From positions 1-64,000 of the forward strand of contig JAFWRM010000032.1 of the NCBI GenBank assembly GCA_017519975.1: a DNA stretch of 64,000 bases. The letters are read 5' to 3'. The stretch comes from Oscillospiraceae bacterium. GTDB taxonomy: Bacteria > Bacillota > Clostridia > Oscillospirales > Oscillospiraceae. Within the stretch, counting starts at the first letter, position 1. Every line of letters begins with the position of its first letter. Made by a program: the position numbers and the translations under genes. The notes under the pieces were generated by a model. That model was not told the origin of the DNA. It was given only the letters and a program-made list of their open reading frames with translations, and did no database searches. Shown here in pieces: positions 53,582 through 61,442 of the stretch.

Positions 53582-53628
53582 GGGATCAAATCCTGTGATA
53601 TAATGACTGCGGGATCGTTTGATCCCGC
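53582..53628 (+). promoter_or_regulatory. Promoter with flanking inverted repeats, island operon
   Basis: An extended -10 (TGaTATAAT, 53596-53604) is bracketed by GGGATCAAA on the left and TTTGATCCC on the right. The right part forms a perfect hairpin GCGGGATC-GTTT-GATCCCGC. The arrangement suggests a repressor operator around the start site. A good -35 box is not obvious. Confidence 0.6.
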
Positions 53629-53655
53629 AGCTTTCAATGAAAGGACCTCTGCCCC

Positions 53656-54771
53656 ATGAAGGATTTCATCGTACCCATTGCCGCAACGCTGCCGCCCATC
53701 GCTTTTGAGCTCATCGTTGCCGTCGTTTATACGTTCCTCGTCGAGTCGATCCTGAAGAAGAGTCCCGCGTGGATCATCCGGTTTCTCGCCATCTGGGTCG
53801 GTCTGCTGCTGTTCCAGACGGGCATCTATACCTGGCTGCCGGGAAAACTGGGGCTGGTGGTCGCCTTCATGGATGGAGAGGTAGAGTTTACGGACGGCGC
53901 GCTGATCAGGAATCTGGCGCTCGTCATGTTCATGCATTCCCTGGGCATCGGCCTTTCGATGCTGGGCCATATCTGGAAAGCCATCCGCAAAAAGGAGAAG
54001 TTCAACGGGAAATTCGTGCTCATCGAGATCGCCGTGATCGCGATCCTCATTTTCCTGGGAACCCAGGTCATGAACCGGGCCGAAACGGAGGTCGTCCCGG
54101 CCGACCAGAGCAAGATCATCGGCATGATCGTCGTCGGCCTGCTGCTGGCGTTCTGGGGTTACAGAAGCGTTAAAAAGATGATCGGTCAGACGGAGAAAAA
54201 AGCTTCCGCCGGGGCAGCGGAAACGGCGGAAAAGAAAGGGCAGACGCCGGTTCAGCGCTCAGCCCCTGCGGCGGCTCCGGAGGGGGACCCCATGAAGGAG
54301 TTTGCGCGGGTGGTGGCGGAGAAGGACCGGCTGAAGGCCATGGGGGACTATGCCTCCCAGATCCCGCTGCTGACGAAGGCCACGGAACTGGCCGTGGACG
54401 GCACGAGCAAGGCGCGCCTGTGGAACTATCTGGGCATGGCGCACGAACAGCTGAATTCGCCCCAGAAGGCGGAAGAGTGCTATCGCAACGCCCTGCTTTT
54501 CGATAAGGACAATCCCTCTTCCCACAACAATCTGGCGTTGCTGCTCTCCGACCGCGGCGACCACGTGACGGCGCTGCGGCACATGGAGGCCGCGATTCCT
54601 GCCGCCAAAGCGCGCGGCCAGGCGCTGGGGATATACTATGGCAATTACGCACTGATCGCCGGAAAGGGCGGAAACATGTCCCGTGCGGAGGATTACCTGA
54701 CCCTGGCAAAGGGCGCCGGATACGACGACGCCTCCATCCAGTCCGTCCGCCGCCAGCTGGGAATGAAGTGA
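53656..54771 (+). CDS. Membrane protein with C-terminal TPR repeats
   Basis: A 371-aa protein: five hydrophobic helices in the first 175 residues (for example FELIVAVVYTFLVESI, WVGLLLFQTGIYTWL, VMFMHSLGIGLSML, IAVIAILIFLGTQVM, IGMIVVGLLLAFWGY), a Lys/Ala linker, then two to three TPR units (about 225-345; RLWNYLGMAHEQLNSPQKAEECYRNAL in pieces). The TPR part is probably cytoplasmic, for protein docking. Start with GAAAGGACCTC. First gene of an apparent operon with the RyR protein 48 bp downstream. Function unknown. Confidence 0.75.
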   Translation: MKDFIVPIAATLPPIAFELIVAVVYTFLVESILKKSPAWIIRFLAIWVGLLLFQTGIYTWLPGKLGLVVAFMDGEVEFTDGALIRNLALVMFMHSLGIGLSMLGHIWKAIRKKEKFNGKFVLIEIAVIAILIFLGTQVMNRAETEVVPADQSKIIGMIVVGLLLAFWGYRSVKKMIGQTEKKASAGAAETAEKKGQTPVQRSAPAAAPEGDPMKEFARVVAEKDRLKAMGDYASQIPLLTKATELAVDGTSKARLWNYLGMAHEQLNSPQKAEECYRNALLFDKDNPSSHNNLALLLSDRGDHVTALRHMEAAIPAAKARGQALGIYYGNYALIAGKGGNMSRAEDYLTLAKGAGYDDASIQSVRRQLGMK

Positions 54772-54819
54772 GAAGGATCGCGTCGGTAACGGAAACAGAT
54801 CGAATCAGGAGTGAAAGCC

Positions 54820-56610
54820 GTGGACTGGTATCTGAGTTTTGCAGCCGCAATGATCGTACTGATCACCGCGATCGTTTACGCGATCGCGGCTGCGGGGAAA
54901 TATAGACCGGGCAGGATAGCTACGCCCCTGAACGTCGTTTTTGGTGGACTGTTCGTTTCCGTCTTCATCTGTCTGCTGCCCATCTATCACAGCATTCTTG
55001 CCGACGCGGCGGGCGGCGTACTGAAAACGATCGCTTTCTCGCTTCACAATACTTTTCAGGTTTTTACCGTGGATGCCGACCGCAGCCTGATTCTCGAAAG
55101 CATCGCGTGTCGCGAGCCCTGGCTTTCTGCGACGTATTCGGGCTTCCTGTCGGTCGCGTTCGTGGCCGCGCCCATTCTGACGTTCGGATTTGTGCTCTCG
55201 CTATTCAAAAACGTGTCCGCGCTGTTCCGATACGTTCTTCATTATTATCATGACGCCTATGTTTTTTCGGAACTGAACGAGAGGTCGCTGGCCCTCGGTG
55301 CGGATCTGAGAAAGAACCGGAAGCGTGCCGTGATCGTGTACACGGACGTTTTCGACGACAGGGACCAACTTTCGAGCGAGCTTGTGGAACGGGCTAGAGA
55401 GATGCGTGCGATCTGTTTCAGAAAGGACGCGCTCACGGTCAGTTTCAACGCGCACAGCAAACGGGCGGACGTCGTTTTTTTTGCGATCGGGAACGATGAG
55501 AACAAAAACGTGTCCCACGCTCTGAAGCTGATCGATCGCTACAGGCAGCGAGAGAATACGAGAGTGTTCGTCTTTTCCTCCGGCATCGACGGGGAACTGC
55601 TGCTGACAAAAGCGGATAAGGGAAAAATCAAGGTCCGAAGAGTCAACGAAAAAAGGGCGCTCGTCGACCGGATCCTTTACGAACGCGGACCGGAGCTTTT
55701 TGAGCATGCGAAGGCAACGCCGGAAGGGGACAAAAAGATCACCGCCGTCCTGGTCGGGCTCGGCGGACACGGAAGGGAGATGCTCAAGGCACTGTCGTGG
55801 TACTGTCAGATGGACGGGTATCACTTGGAGATCCATGCGTTCGACGCCGATGAAAAAGCGGAAGACAGATTTCGGGCGCTTGCTCCGGAGCTGATGGACG
55901 ACCGTTATAACGGCGTCCGGATCCCGGGAGAAGCTGAGTATACGATCCGGATCCATTCCGGTATTGACGTGACGACGAAAACTTTTGCCGATGAGATCAC
56001 CCGCCTGACGGACGCTACCTACGTGTTCGTTTCGCTTGGATCGGACGAGCGGAACATTCGGACGGCAGTGGATCTGCGGATGACCTTTGAACGCATGAGG
56101 ATCCAGCCGGTCGTGCAGACCATCGTGTTCAATCCCGGCGAGAAGGCGGCGCTGCAAGGCGTCACCAACTATCGCGGTCAGACGTACGACATAGAGTTTC
56201 TGGGAGATCTGACCACTTCCTATTCCGAAGCGGTGATCATGAATTCCGAACTGGAAGCAGACGCCCTTCGCCGTCATCTGAGATGGGGCCGGGAGGAAGA
56301 GTTCTGGCAGTACGAATACAACTACAACTCTTCCGTCGCTTCGGCGCTTCATTTGAAAGCCCGCATAGCCTGCGGCGTCCCCGGAGCGGAAAAGAGGGAA
56401 GAGGAGCTTACCGACGAGCAGCGGAAAACGATAGAGATGCTCGAGCATCGCCGGTGGAACGCCTACATGAGATCCGAAGGATACGTATACAGCGGATCGC
56501 AGGAAAAGAGCAGCCGCAACGATCTTGCGAAGATGCACCACGATCTTGTCGATTACTCCTCGCTTTCCGAAGAGGATAAGCGAAAGGACAGCAGAGTGGG
56601 AACGGTTTGA
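54820..56610 (+). CDS. Membrane protein with Rossmann-like (TrkA_N-like) and RyR domains
   Basis: A 596-aa protein. GTG at 54820 lies eight bases after AGGAG; GTG at 54811 is an alternative. Three membrane helices (about 3-25, 38-60, 105-128) are followed by a cytoplasmic part with two alpha/beta nucleotide-binding-like regions. The second has the glycine loop AVLVGLGGHGREM (near residue 312). The C-terminus (about 542-593) is a ryanodine-receptor-type domain: EHRRWNAYMRSEGYVYSG, then HHDLVDYSSLSEEDK and a final KDSRV. RyR domains in bacteria have been connected to predicted nucleotide-signal conflict systems. It is followed 76 bp later by the TIR-LRR gene, suggesting it senses or transduces a TIR product; that is inference. 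Confidence 0.75.
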   Translation: MDWYLSFAAAMIVLITAIVYAIAAAGKYRPGRIATPLNVVFGGLFVSVFICLLPIYHSILADAAGGVLKTIAFSLHNTFQVFTVDADRSLILESIACREPWLSATYSGFLSVAFVAAPILTFGFVLSLFKNVSALFRYVLHYYHDAYVFSELNERSLALGADLRKNRKRAVIVYTDVFDDRDQLSSELVERAREMRAICFRKDALTVSFNAHSKRADVVFFAIGNDENKNVSHALKLIDRYRQRENTRVFVFSSGIDGELLLTKADKGKIKVRRVNEKRALVDRILYERGPELFEHAKATPEGDKKITAVLVGLGGHGREMLKALSWYCQMDGYHLEIHAFDADEKAEDRFRALAPELMDDRYNGVRIPGEAEYTIRIHSGIDVTTKTFADEITRLTDATYVFVSLGSDERNIRTAVDLRMTFERMRIQPVVQTIVFNPGEKAALQGVTNYRGQTYDIEFLGDLTTSYSEAVIMNSELEADALRRHLRWGREEEFWQYEYNYNSSVASALHLKARIACGVPGAEKREEELTDEQRKTIEMLEHRRWNAYMRSEGYVYSGSQEKSSRNDLAKMHHDLVDYSSLSEEDKRKDSRVGTV

Positions 56611-56686
56611 CCCGGACCGGAAAAAACGGGAAGGCTCTCCGAACGAAAAGAAGACAAGCGAATCGGATACAGTTGAGGGAAACACG

Positions 56687-59134
56687 ATGTCAGACGTTTT
56701 CATTAGTTATAAAGCCGAGGAATTCGACGAAGCCGATCGGGTTAGGAATGAGCTTGAAGAAAACGGGCTCTCCTGCTGGATGGCGCCCATGAGCATCCCC
56801 GGAGGATCCAGCTACGCCGTGGAGATCCCGCAGGCCATCCGCGAGGCAAAGGTTTTTGTGCTGATCCTTTCAGAGAAGACGCAGACGTCCCGGTGGGTGC
56901 CGCGGGAACTGGATCAGGCGATCAACGAGGGAAAGACCATCCTGCCCTTTATGCTGGAGAACTGCCCCTTGCGGGACGAGTTCAGCTTTTACCTTTCCAA
57001 CGTTCAGAGATACGCGGCCTACGAAAACAGATCCGCCGTCATGAAAAAGATGATCCGGCAGATCCGCTCAATCGTCGGGCCTGAGAACAGCCGGGAAAGC
57101 ACGTCGAAGGCTGACGTTGTCGGCGATGAGAAGAAACCGGGGAATGAACACAGCGCCGACGCCTTCAGCGGAAAAAAACCCGGAAAGAAACCATCGAAGC
57201 AGTCCGGGAACCAGCCCGAGAAAAAGACGGAAAAGAAAAAAGGAAAAGCGGGAAAGGCGCTTCTGGGCATCGCCGCCGGACTGCTGATCCTGATTGTGTT
57301 CGTGAGCGTCATGAAAAAACTGAATACCGTCACGATCGCGGGTGAAAGGTTCAGCAGGTCCGATCTTTCGATATCCATCGAGGAAAAGCAGTTGTCCAAT
57401 GCCGATATCGCCGCCTTCACCAGATGCAAAAAGCTCATGTCCGTCTATCTGACAGGCTGTGAGATCCCGGCGAACGGTCTGCAGACGTTGTTTTCCATGG
57501 CTTCCTTTCAACTCGAACTGGTCGACTGCGGACTGACGGACGAAATGCTGGCAGGGGTCGACTTCACGCGGGTGAACGTGGAAGAGATATTTCTGGACGG
57601 GAATCCGGCGCTGACGGACCTGAGACCATTGTCGGCCCTGGGTGAGGAACCGGAGGTCCTGTCTTTCGATGGGTGTTCCGTTGCTGACCTTTCGTTCGTC
57701 TCTGAACTGACTGCCCTGACCGATCTTTCCCTTGACGGGAATCAGGTCGAGGATATCTCTCCGTTGCGCGCGTGCACGGCGCTTCAAAGACTGAGTATGG
57801 CGGATAACCAGATTACGGATCTGTCCGCACTGTCCGACTGCCGTCAGCTCGATAACCTTTCCGTGAACGGTAACAGGTTGACCAATCTTGCCGGACTGGA
57901 GCAGTGCATCCAGCTCAGAAGGCTGTATGCCAGCGGCAATGCAATCACGGACATTGAAGGGATACAGAATGCAACGATACTGACGGAAGTGGATCTGGGA
58001 AACAACTCCATTTCTGACGTTTCGCTGCTCGGAAAATCGAAGGACACGTTGGAAAATCTCGATATCTCGCACAATGAGATCGAGAGCATTGCCTCGTTGA
58101 GCGGCTGCACGCGGATCGAGGAACTGAACGTCAGCGGCAACCGAATCGAAACGCTGGACGCCCTGTCCGGCATGACGGAACTGACGGTTCTCAAGGCTTC
58201 CGGCAACGGGCTCACCGACATTGCCGGGATCGCAGGCTGCAGGAAACTGGTTACCGTCGACCTGTCCGACAATGAGATCGCCGGAACGGATCCGCTGTGC
58301 CTTGAAGAGAGTGGAAACACGGTGACTTTGGATCTGAGCCATAACCGGATCGATTCACTTACTCTGCCCACGGTCACGTATGACGTTCTGGCGCTGTACG
58401 GGAACCCGATCTCTGATCTTTCGGCGGTCAATGATACCGGCGGTTCTACGCTTATCATCGATTATGATCCTTCGATAGACTTCGAGGCGCTCGGCCGTTC
58501 GGATTATTATGAATACTATGTTTTCAACTGCCCTCTGTACCGACAGGTGAGCATCGGCGATATCCTGGGTTCGTCCAGAACGCATTTTACGACTGAGCGG
58601 GAGTACAGAGAGGAAGAATCTTTGCCTGAAACAGTTTCTCGTGGCCAGAAAGACGGCTTTGACAGTATAACCAATGAACAATACCGGTTCAGTGAATATA
58701 CTGTCGAGATTCCGTCTTATTGGAGCGATGATCAAAGAGAGAACAAGGGAACCACCAAATACGCTGAAACAGGCGATAAAGTAGCCATGTTACAGATTGA
58801 AGCGAGATATGATACCGATGAAGACTATCCCGTTACATTTGAGGGCTTGATGGAAGACCTGGATGGACTGCAGAAAGTCGTAGAGTCCAGGGTGTTTAAA
58901 GACAGCATCGATCATGAGGTCGTTGATACCGGTTATGTAAAAGGAGTTCTTTTCAAGGGCTATTCTGAAAAATATCAGAATACCGGCCTGGAAATAACCG
59001 GTGAATGGTTTACATTTCCGTCGGAAAAGGACCGTAATTGGTGTAGCGTGATACTTGTCCAATCGGATAACACAGAGTATTTGTATGATGATGATTTTAT
59101 GAAGATAATCAACTCCATTCGGCCTGTTGATTAG
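56687..59134 (+). CDS. TIR-transmembrane-LRR receptor-like protein
   Basis: An 815-aa protein. The ATG follows GAGGGAAACACG. TIR_2 domain (1-130): FISYKAEEFDEADRV, ENGLSCWMAPMSIPGG, then VLILSEKTQTSRW VPRELDQA, with Glu74 in the place of the NADase catalytic glutamate. A Lys/Pro-rich linker (131-188) and one membrane helix (190-209) follow; the positive-inside rule puts TIR in the cytoplasm. Internalin-like 22-residue leucine-rich repeats (about 275-590; LSLDGNQVEDISPL pattern) would be outside. A C-terminal domain of unknown type (about 660-815) is encoded by distinctly more AT-rich DNA. This mirrors a Toll-like receptor in reverse order. Confidence 0.88.
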   Translation: MSDVFISYKAEEFDEADRVRNELEENGLSCWMAPMSIPGGSSYAVEIPQAIREAKVFVLILSEKTQTSRWVPRELDQAINEGKTILPFMLENCPLRDEFSFYLSNVQRYAAYENRSAVMKKMIRQIRSIVGPENSRESTSKADVVGDEKKPGNEHSADAFSGKKPGKKPSKQSGNQPEKKTEKKKGKAGKALLGIAAGLLILIVFVSVMKKLNTVTIAGERFSRSDLSISIEEKQLSNADIAAFTRCKKLMSVYLTGCEIPANGLQTLFSMASFQLELVDCGLTDEMLAGVDFTRVNVEEIFLDGNPALTDLRPLSALGEEPEVLSFDGCSVADLSFVSELTALTDLSLDGNQVEDISPLRACTALQRLSMADNQITDLSALSDCRQLDNLSVNGNRLTNLAGLEQCIQLRRLYASGNAITDIEGIQNATILTEVDLGNNSISDVSLLGKSKDTLENLDISHNEIESIASLSGCTRIEELNVSGNRIETLDALSGMTELTVLKASGNGLTDIAGIAGCRKLVTVDLSDNEIAGTDPLCLEESGNTVTLDLSHNRIDSLTLPTVTYDVLALYGNPISDLSAVNDTGGSTLIIDYDPSIDFEALGRSDYYEYYVFNCPLYRQVSIGDILGSSRTHFTTEREYREEESLPETVSRGQKDGFDSITNEQYRFSEYTVEIPSYWSDDQRENKGTTKYAETGDKVAMLQIEARYDTDEDYPVTFEGLMEDLDGLQKVVESRVFKDSIDHEVVDTGYVKGVLFKGYSEKYQNTGLEITGEWFTFPSEKDRNWCSVILVQSDNTEYLYDDDFMKIINSIRPVD

Positions 59135-59389
59135 GAGATTAGAGGGGCCGAATGCGCACGATCCACGCATATGCCTGTCTGATACTTCCTTGCTTTCATG
59201 CATGGAAGGAGGCACCTCATAAGGTTCCTCTTTTGCCATAAACCGGTGTACATTTCAATGCGGGATATGCTGCTCAGCCTAAAAAACCGGTCACCTGACG
59301 CCTTCCGGGCCATTAAAGCCCCTGTGAAACCCGGATTTTGCGATACAATCGTTAAAATGGAAATCAGAGGCCCTGAAAGGAGCGAACCG

Positions 59390-61261
59390 ATGAAAAAAAC
59401 GTTCTGCCTCATACTGGCCCTCGTGCTTGTGCTCGCGGCCGTGCCGTGCGCCGCCGAGGCGCAGGGCGACCCATCCTTTCTGATTGGAGACTGGAGCACG
59501 TCCGACGGCGTGGAGCTTTCCTTCTACGACGACGGGACCTTTGAACTGGCCTGGAGCTTCCTGCCGACGGAGGAGGGGCAGTGGGCGGCGGAGGCCGTTT
59601 CCGACGACACGTTCCGGATCGAGATGGACGGCTCCAGCATCCTGTACCTGATGTCCCTGATCTACGGGGCGGCGGATTCGGATTACCATTTCGAGGCGCT
59701 GAAATGCAACCGGGATAACTTCTACCTGGTGCAGGTGTACGGGGACTACACCGCGAAAAGCTCTCCCTGCAAGCTCGGCTTTACCAGGGACGGCTGCGCG
59801 CGGGATTTTTCGTACCGGGAGGATGCCGCGGACACGGCGCCGGAGGAAGAGCTCTACGGCAACGTGACCGTCGACTGGCACGGCCGAGACTTTTCCCTGG
59901 ACCTGTACTGGGACTGGGACCTGTTCGATCAGCCCGCCTCATCGTACGATCACGATCTGGCCATCGCGGGTCTGACCCTCAGCAAGCTTATCCACGACAA
60001 GGATACGTTCCGGGGGGAGCTGGAGGGGATCTTCGGCTTTGGTGACGTGGACTATCGGGACTGGTCCACTCCGGATACGCCCGCCTACGCCCTGGCCCAT
60101 CGTCGGGTGACGCTGTCGGGAGGGGACCGGGAGATCGTCCTGTTGGTCCTGCGGGGTACGAACATGGACCTCGACGGCCCCAACGACCTGATCGACGACG
60201 TCAAATCCCAGGTCGACGGCTTCCGCCCGGCCACGCGGAACATCAACAACATTCTGGAAAAATACGTGAAGGATCACGGCTTTGGCAAGGAAGAGACGGT
60301 CCTGTTCATCACCGGCCACAGCCTGGGCGGCGCCGTGGCGCAGAGCCTGGCTCCCTTTGCGGAAAACTACGTGACCTCGGATGAAAACTGCTTCATCTAT
60401 ACGTACGCCGCACCCAACTGCTTCATCGACCTGTTCAAGAACCGCGAGTTCAGGAACGTGCACAACATCATCAACGTCAACGACGCCGTTCCCTACGTGC
60501 CGGTCATGTTCGGGAAATACGGAAGGGAGCTGTACTATAACTCCTCCGATCCGAAGTACTTCGATACGTACGCGGAGGCCTACGGCGAGGAGGGATGGTT
60601 TCCTCTCGGGCTCCTGGAAAAGCACGACGTGACCACGTATCTTTCCATGATGCTCACCGCGCTCCCAAGCGGAGCGGGGTCAGGGGCGGTCAACCATTAT
60701 TCCGTCACGTCCATCCACTGCCCCGTGGACATCGAGGTGTACGACGCCGACGGAAATCGGATGGGATGGACCTCCGGAGACGAGGTGACTCTGGAGGAGA
60801 CGAGCCAGGTGCTGATCCTGGCACACGACGGGGAGAAGGAGATCGCGGCGCCTCCTGGCGTAGAGTATTCCGTGCGCATCACGGGGACGGGCGACGGCAC
60901 GATGACGGTGGTCCACCGGACGCTGGACGCGGAGACACACGAGGTGCTGACGGAGAGGGAATACGGCGACGTGCCCGTGACCGGAGGCGAGACCTTCGAG
61001 CTTGCCGCGAAAGGCGGAGACATGGCGCAGGCGGAGCTGACGGAAAGCGGCAAGGCCGTGCCGGAGCGCCCGGCGGAAAAGCAGGAGAGCGATCCGACGG
61101 TTCCCGACGATACGGAGGAGACGAAGCGGAGCGACGCCGCGGAAGAGCGCGAAGAAGGGAAGGAGACCGGGAAGACGAAGCTCCTGACCGCCGCCGTGAT
61201 CGCCCTTGCCGCGATCGTGGTCGTTCTGCTGCTGCTCCTGCTGCTGAAACGAAGAAGATGA
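59390..61261 (+). CDS. Membrane-anchored class 3 lipase-like surface protein
   Basis: A 623-aa protein with a signal peptide (MKKTFCLILALVLVLAAVPCAAEA). An N-terminal beta domain (GDWSTSDGVELSFYDDG) is followed by an alpha/beta hydrolase of lipase_3 type with GHSLGGAVAQ (Ser about 310) and VNVNDAVPYVP. An Ig-like and acidic Lys-rich region leads to a C-terminal membrane anchor (LLTAAVIALAAIVVVLLLLLL) and KRRR. It should be displayed on the cell surface. Start behind AAAGGAGCG; a 255-bp gap separates it from the TIR gene, with a possible TACAAT promoter box near 59344. A terminator follows. Confidence 0.85.
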   Translation: MKKTFCLILALVLVLAAVPCAAEAQGDPSFLIGDWSTSDGVELSFYDDGTFELAWSFLPTEEGQWAAEAVSDDTFRIEMDGSSILYLMSLIYGAADSDYHFEALKCNRDNFYLVQVYGDYTAKSSPCKLGFTRDGCARDFSYREDAADTAPEEELYGNVTVDWHGRDFSLDLYWDWDLFDQPASSYDHDLAIAGLTLSKLIHDKDTFRGELEGIFGFGDVDYRDWSTPDTPAYALAHRRVTLSGGDREIVLLVLRGTNMDLDGPNDLIDDVKSQVDGFRPATRNINNILEKYVKDHGFGKEETVLFITGHSLGGAVAQSLAPFAENYVTSDENCFIYTYAAPNCFIDLFKNREFRNVHNIINVNDAVPYVPVMFGKYGRELYYNSSDPKYFDTYAEAYGEEGWFPLGLLEKHDVTTYLSMMLTALPSGAGSGAVNHYSVTSIHCPVDIEVYDADGNRMGWTSGDEVTLEETSQVLILAHDGEKEIAAPPGVEYSVRITGTGDGTMTVVHRTLDAETHEVLTEREYGDVPVTGGETFELAAKGGDMAQAELTESGKAVPERPAEKQESDPTVPDDTEETKRSDAAEEREEGKETGKTKLLTAAVIALAAIVVVLLLLLLLKRRR

Positions 61262-61279
61262 AGTGAGAAAAACGGCGGT

Positions 61280-61317
61280 GAAGGTCCGGTGCGCAGAGCA
61301 CCGGACCTTCGCTTTTT
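61280..61317 (+). terminator. Terminator after the lipase-like gene
   Basis: Stem GAAGGTCCGGTGC paired with GCACCGGACCTTC, followed by GCTTTTTC. Confidence 0.9.
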
Positions 61318-61366
61318 CACCGTCTGAAAAAATGGTCGAAAATGCGGAAGCGGATGGAAAAATACA

Positions 61367-61395
61367 TTGAGAAATCGTCGAAGCAGGAATATAAT
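61367..61395 (+). promoter_or_regulatory. Sigma-A promoter of the vWA gene
   Basis: TTGAGA (61367-61372), 17-bp spacer, TATAAT (61390-61395), about 47 bp before the gene start. Confidence 0.85.
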
Positions 61396-61442
61396 CACAT
61401 ATTGGTGAAATCTATAAACAGAAAGTCGAGAGGAGGGGACGC

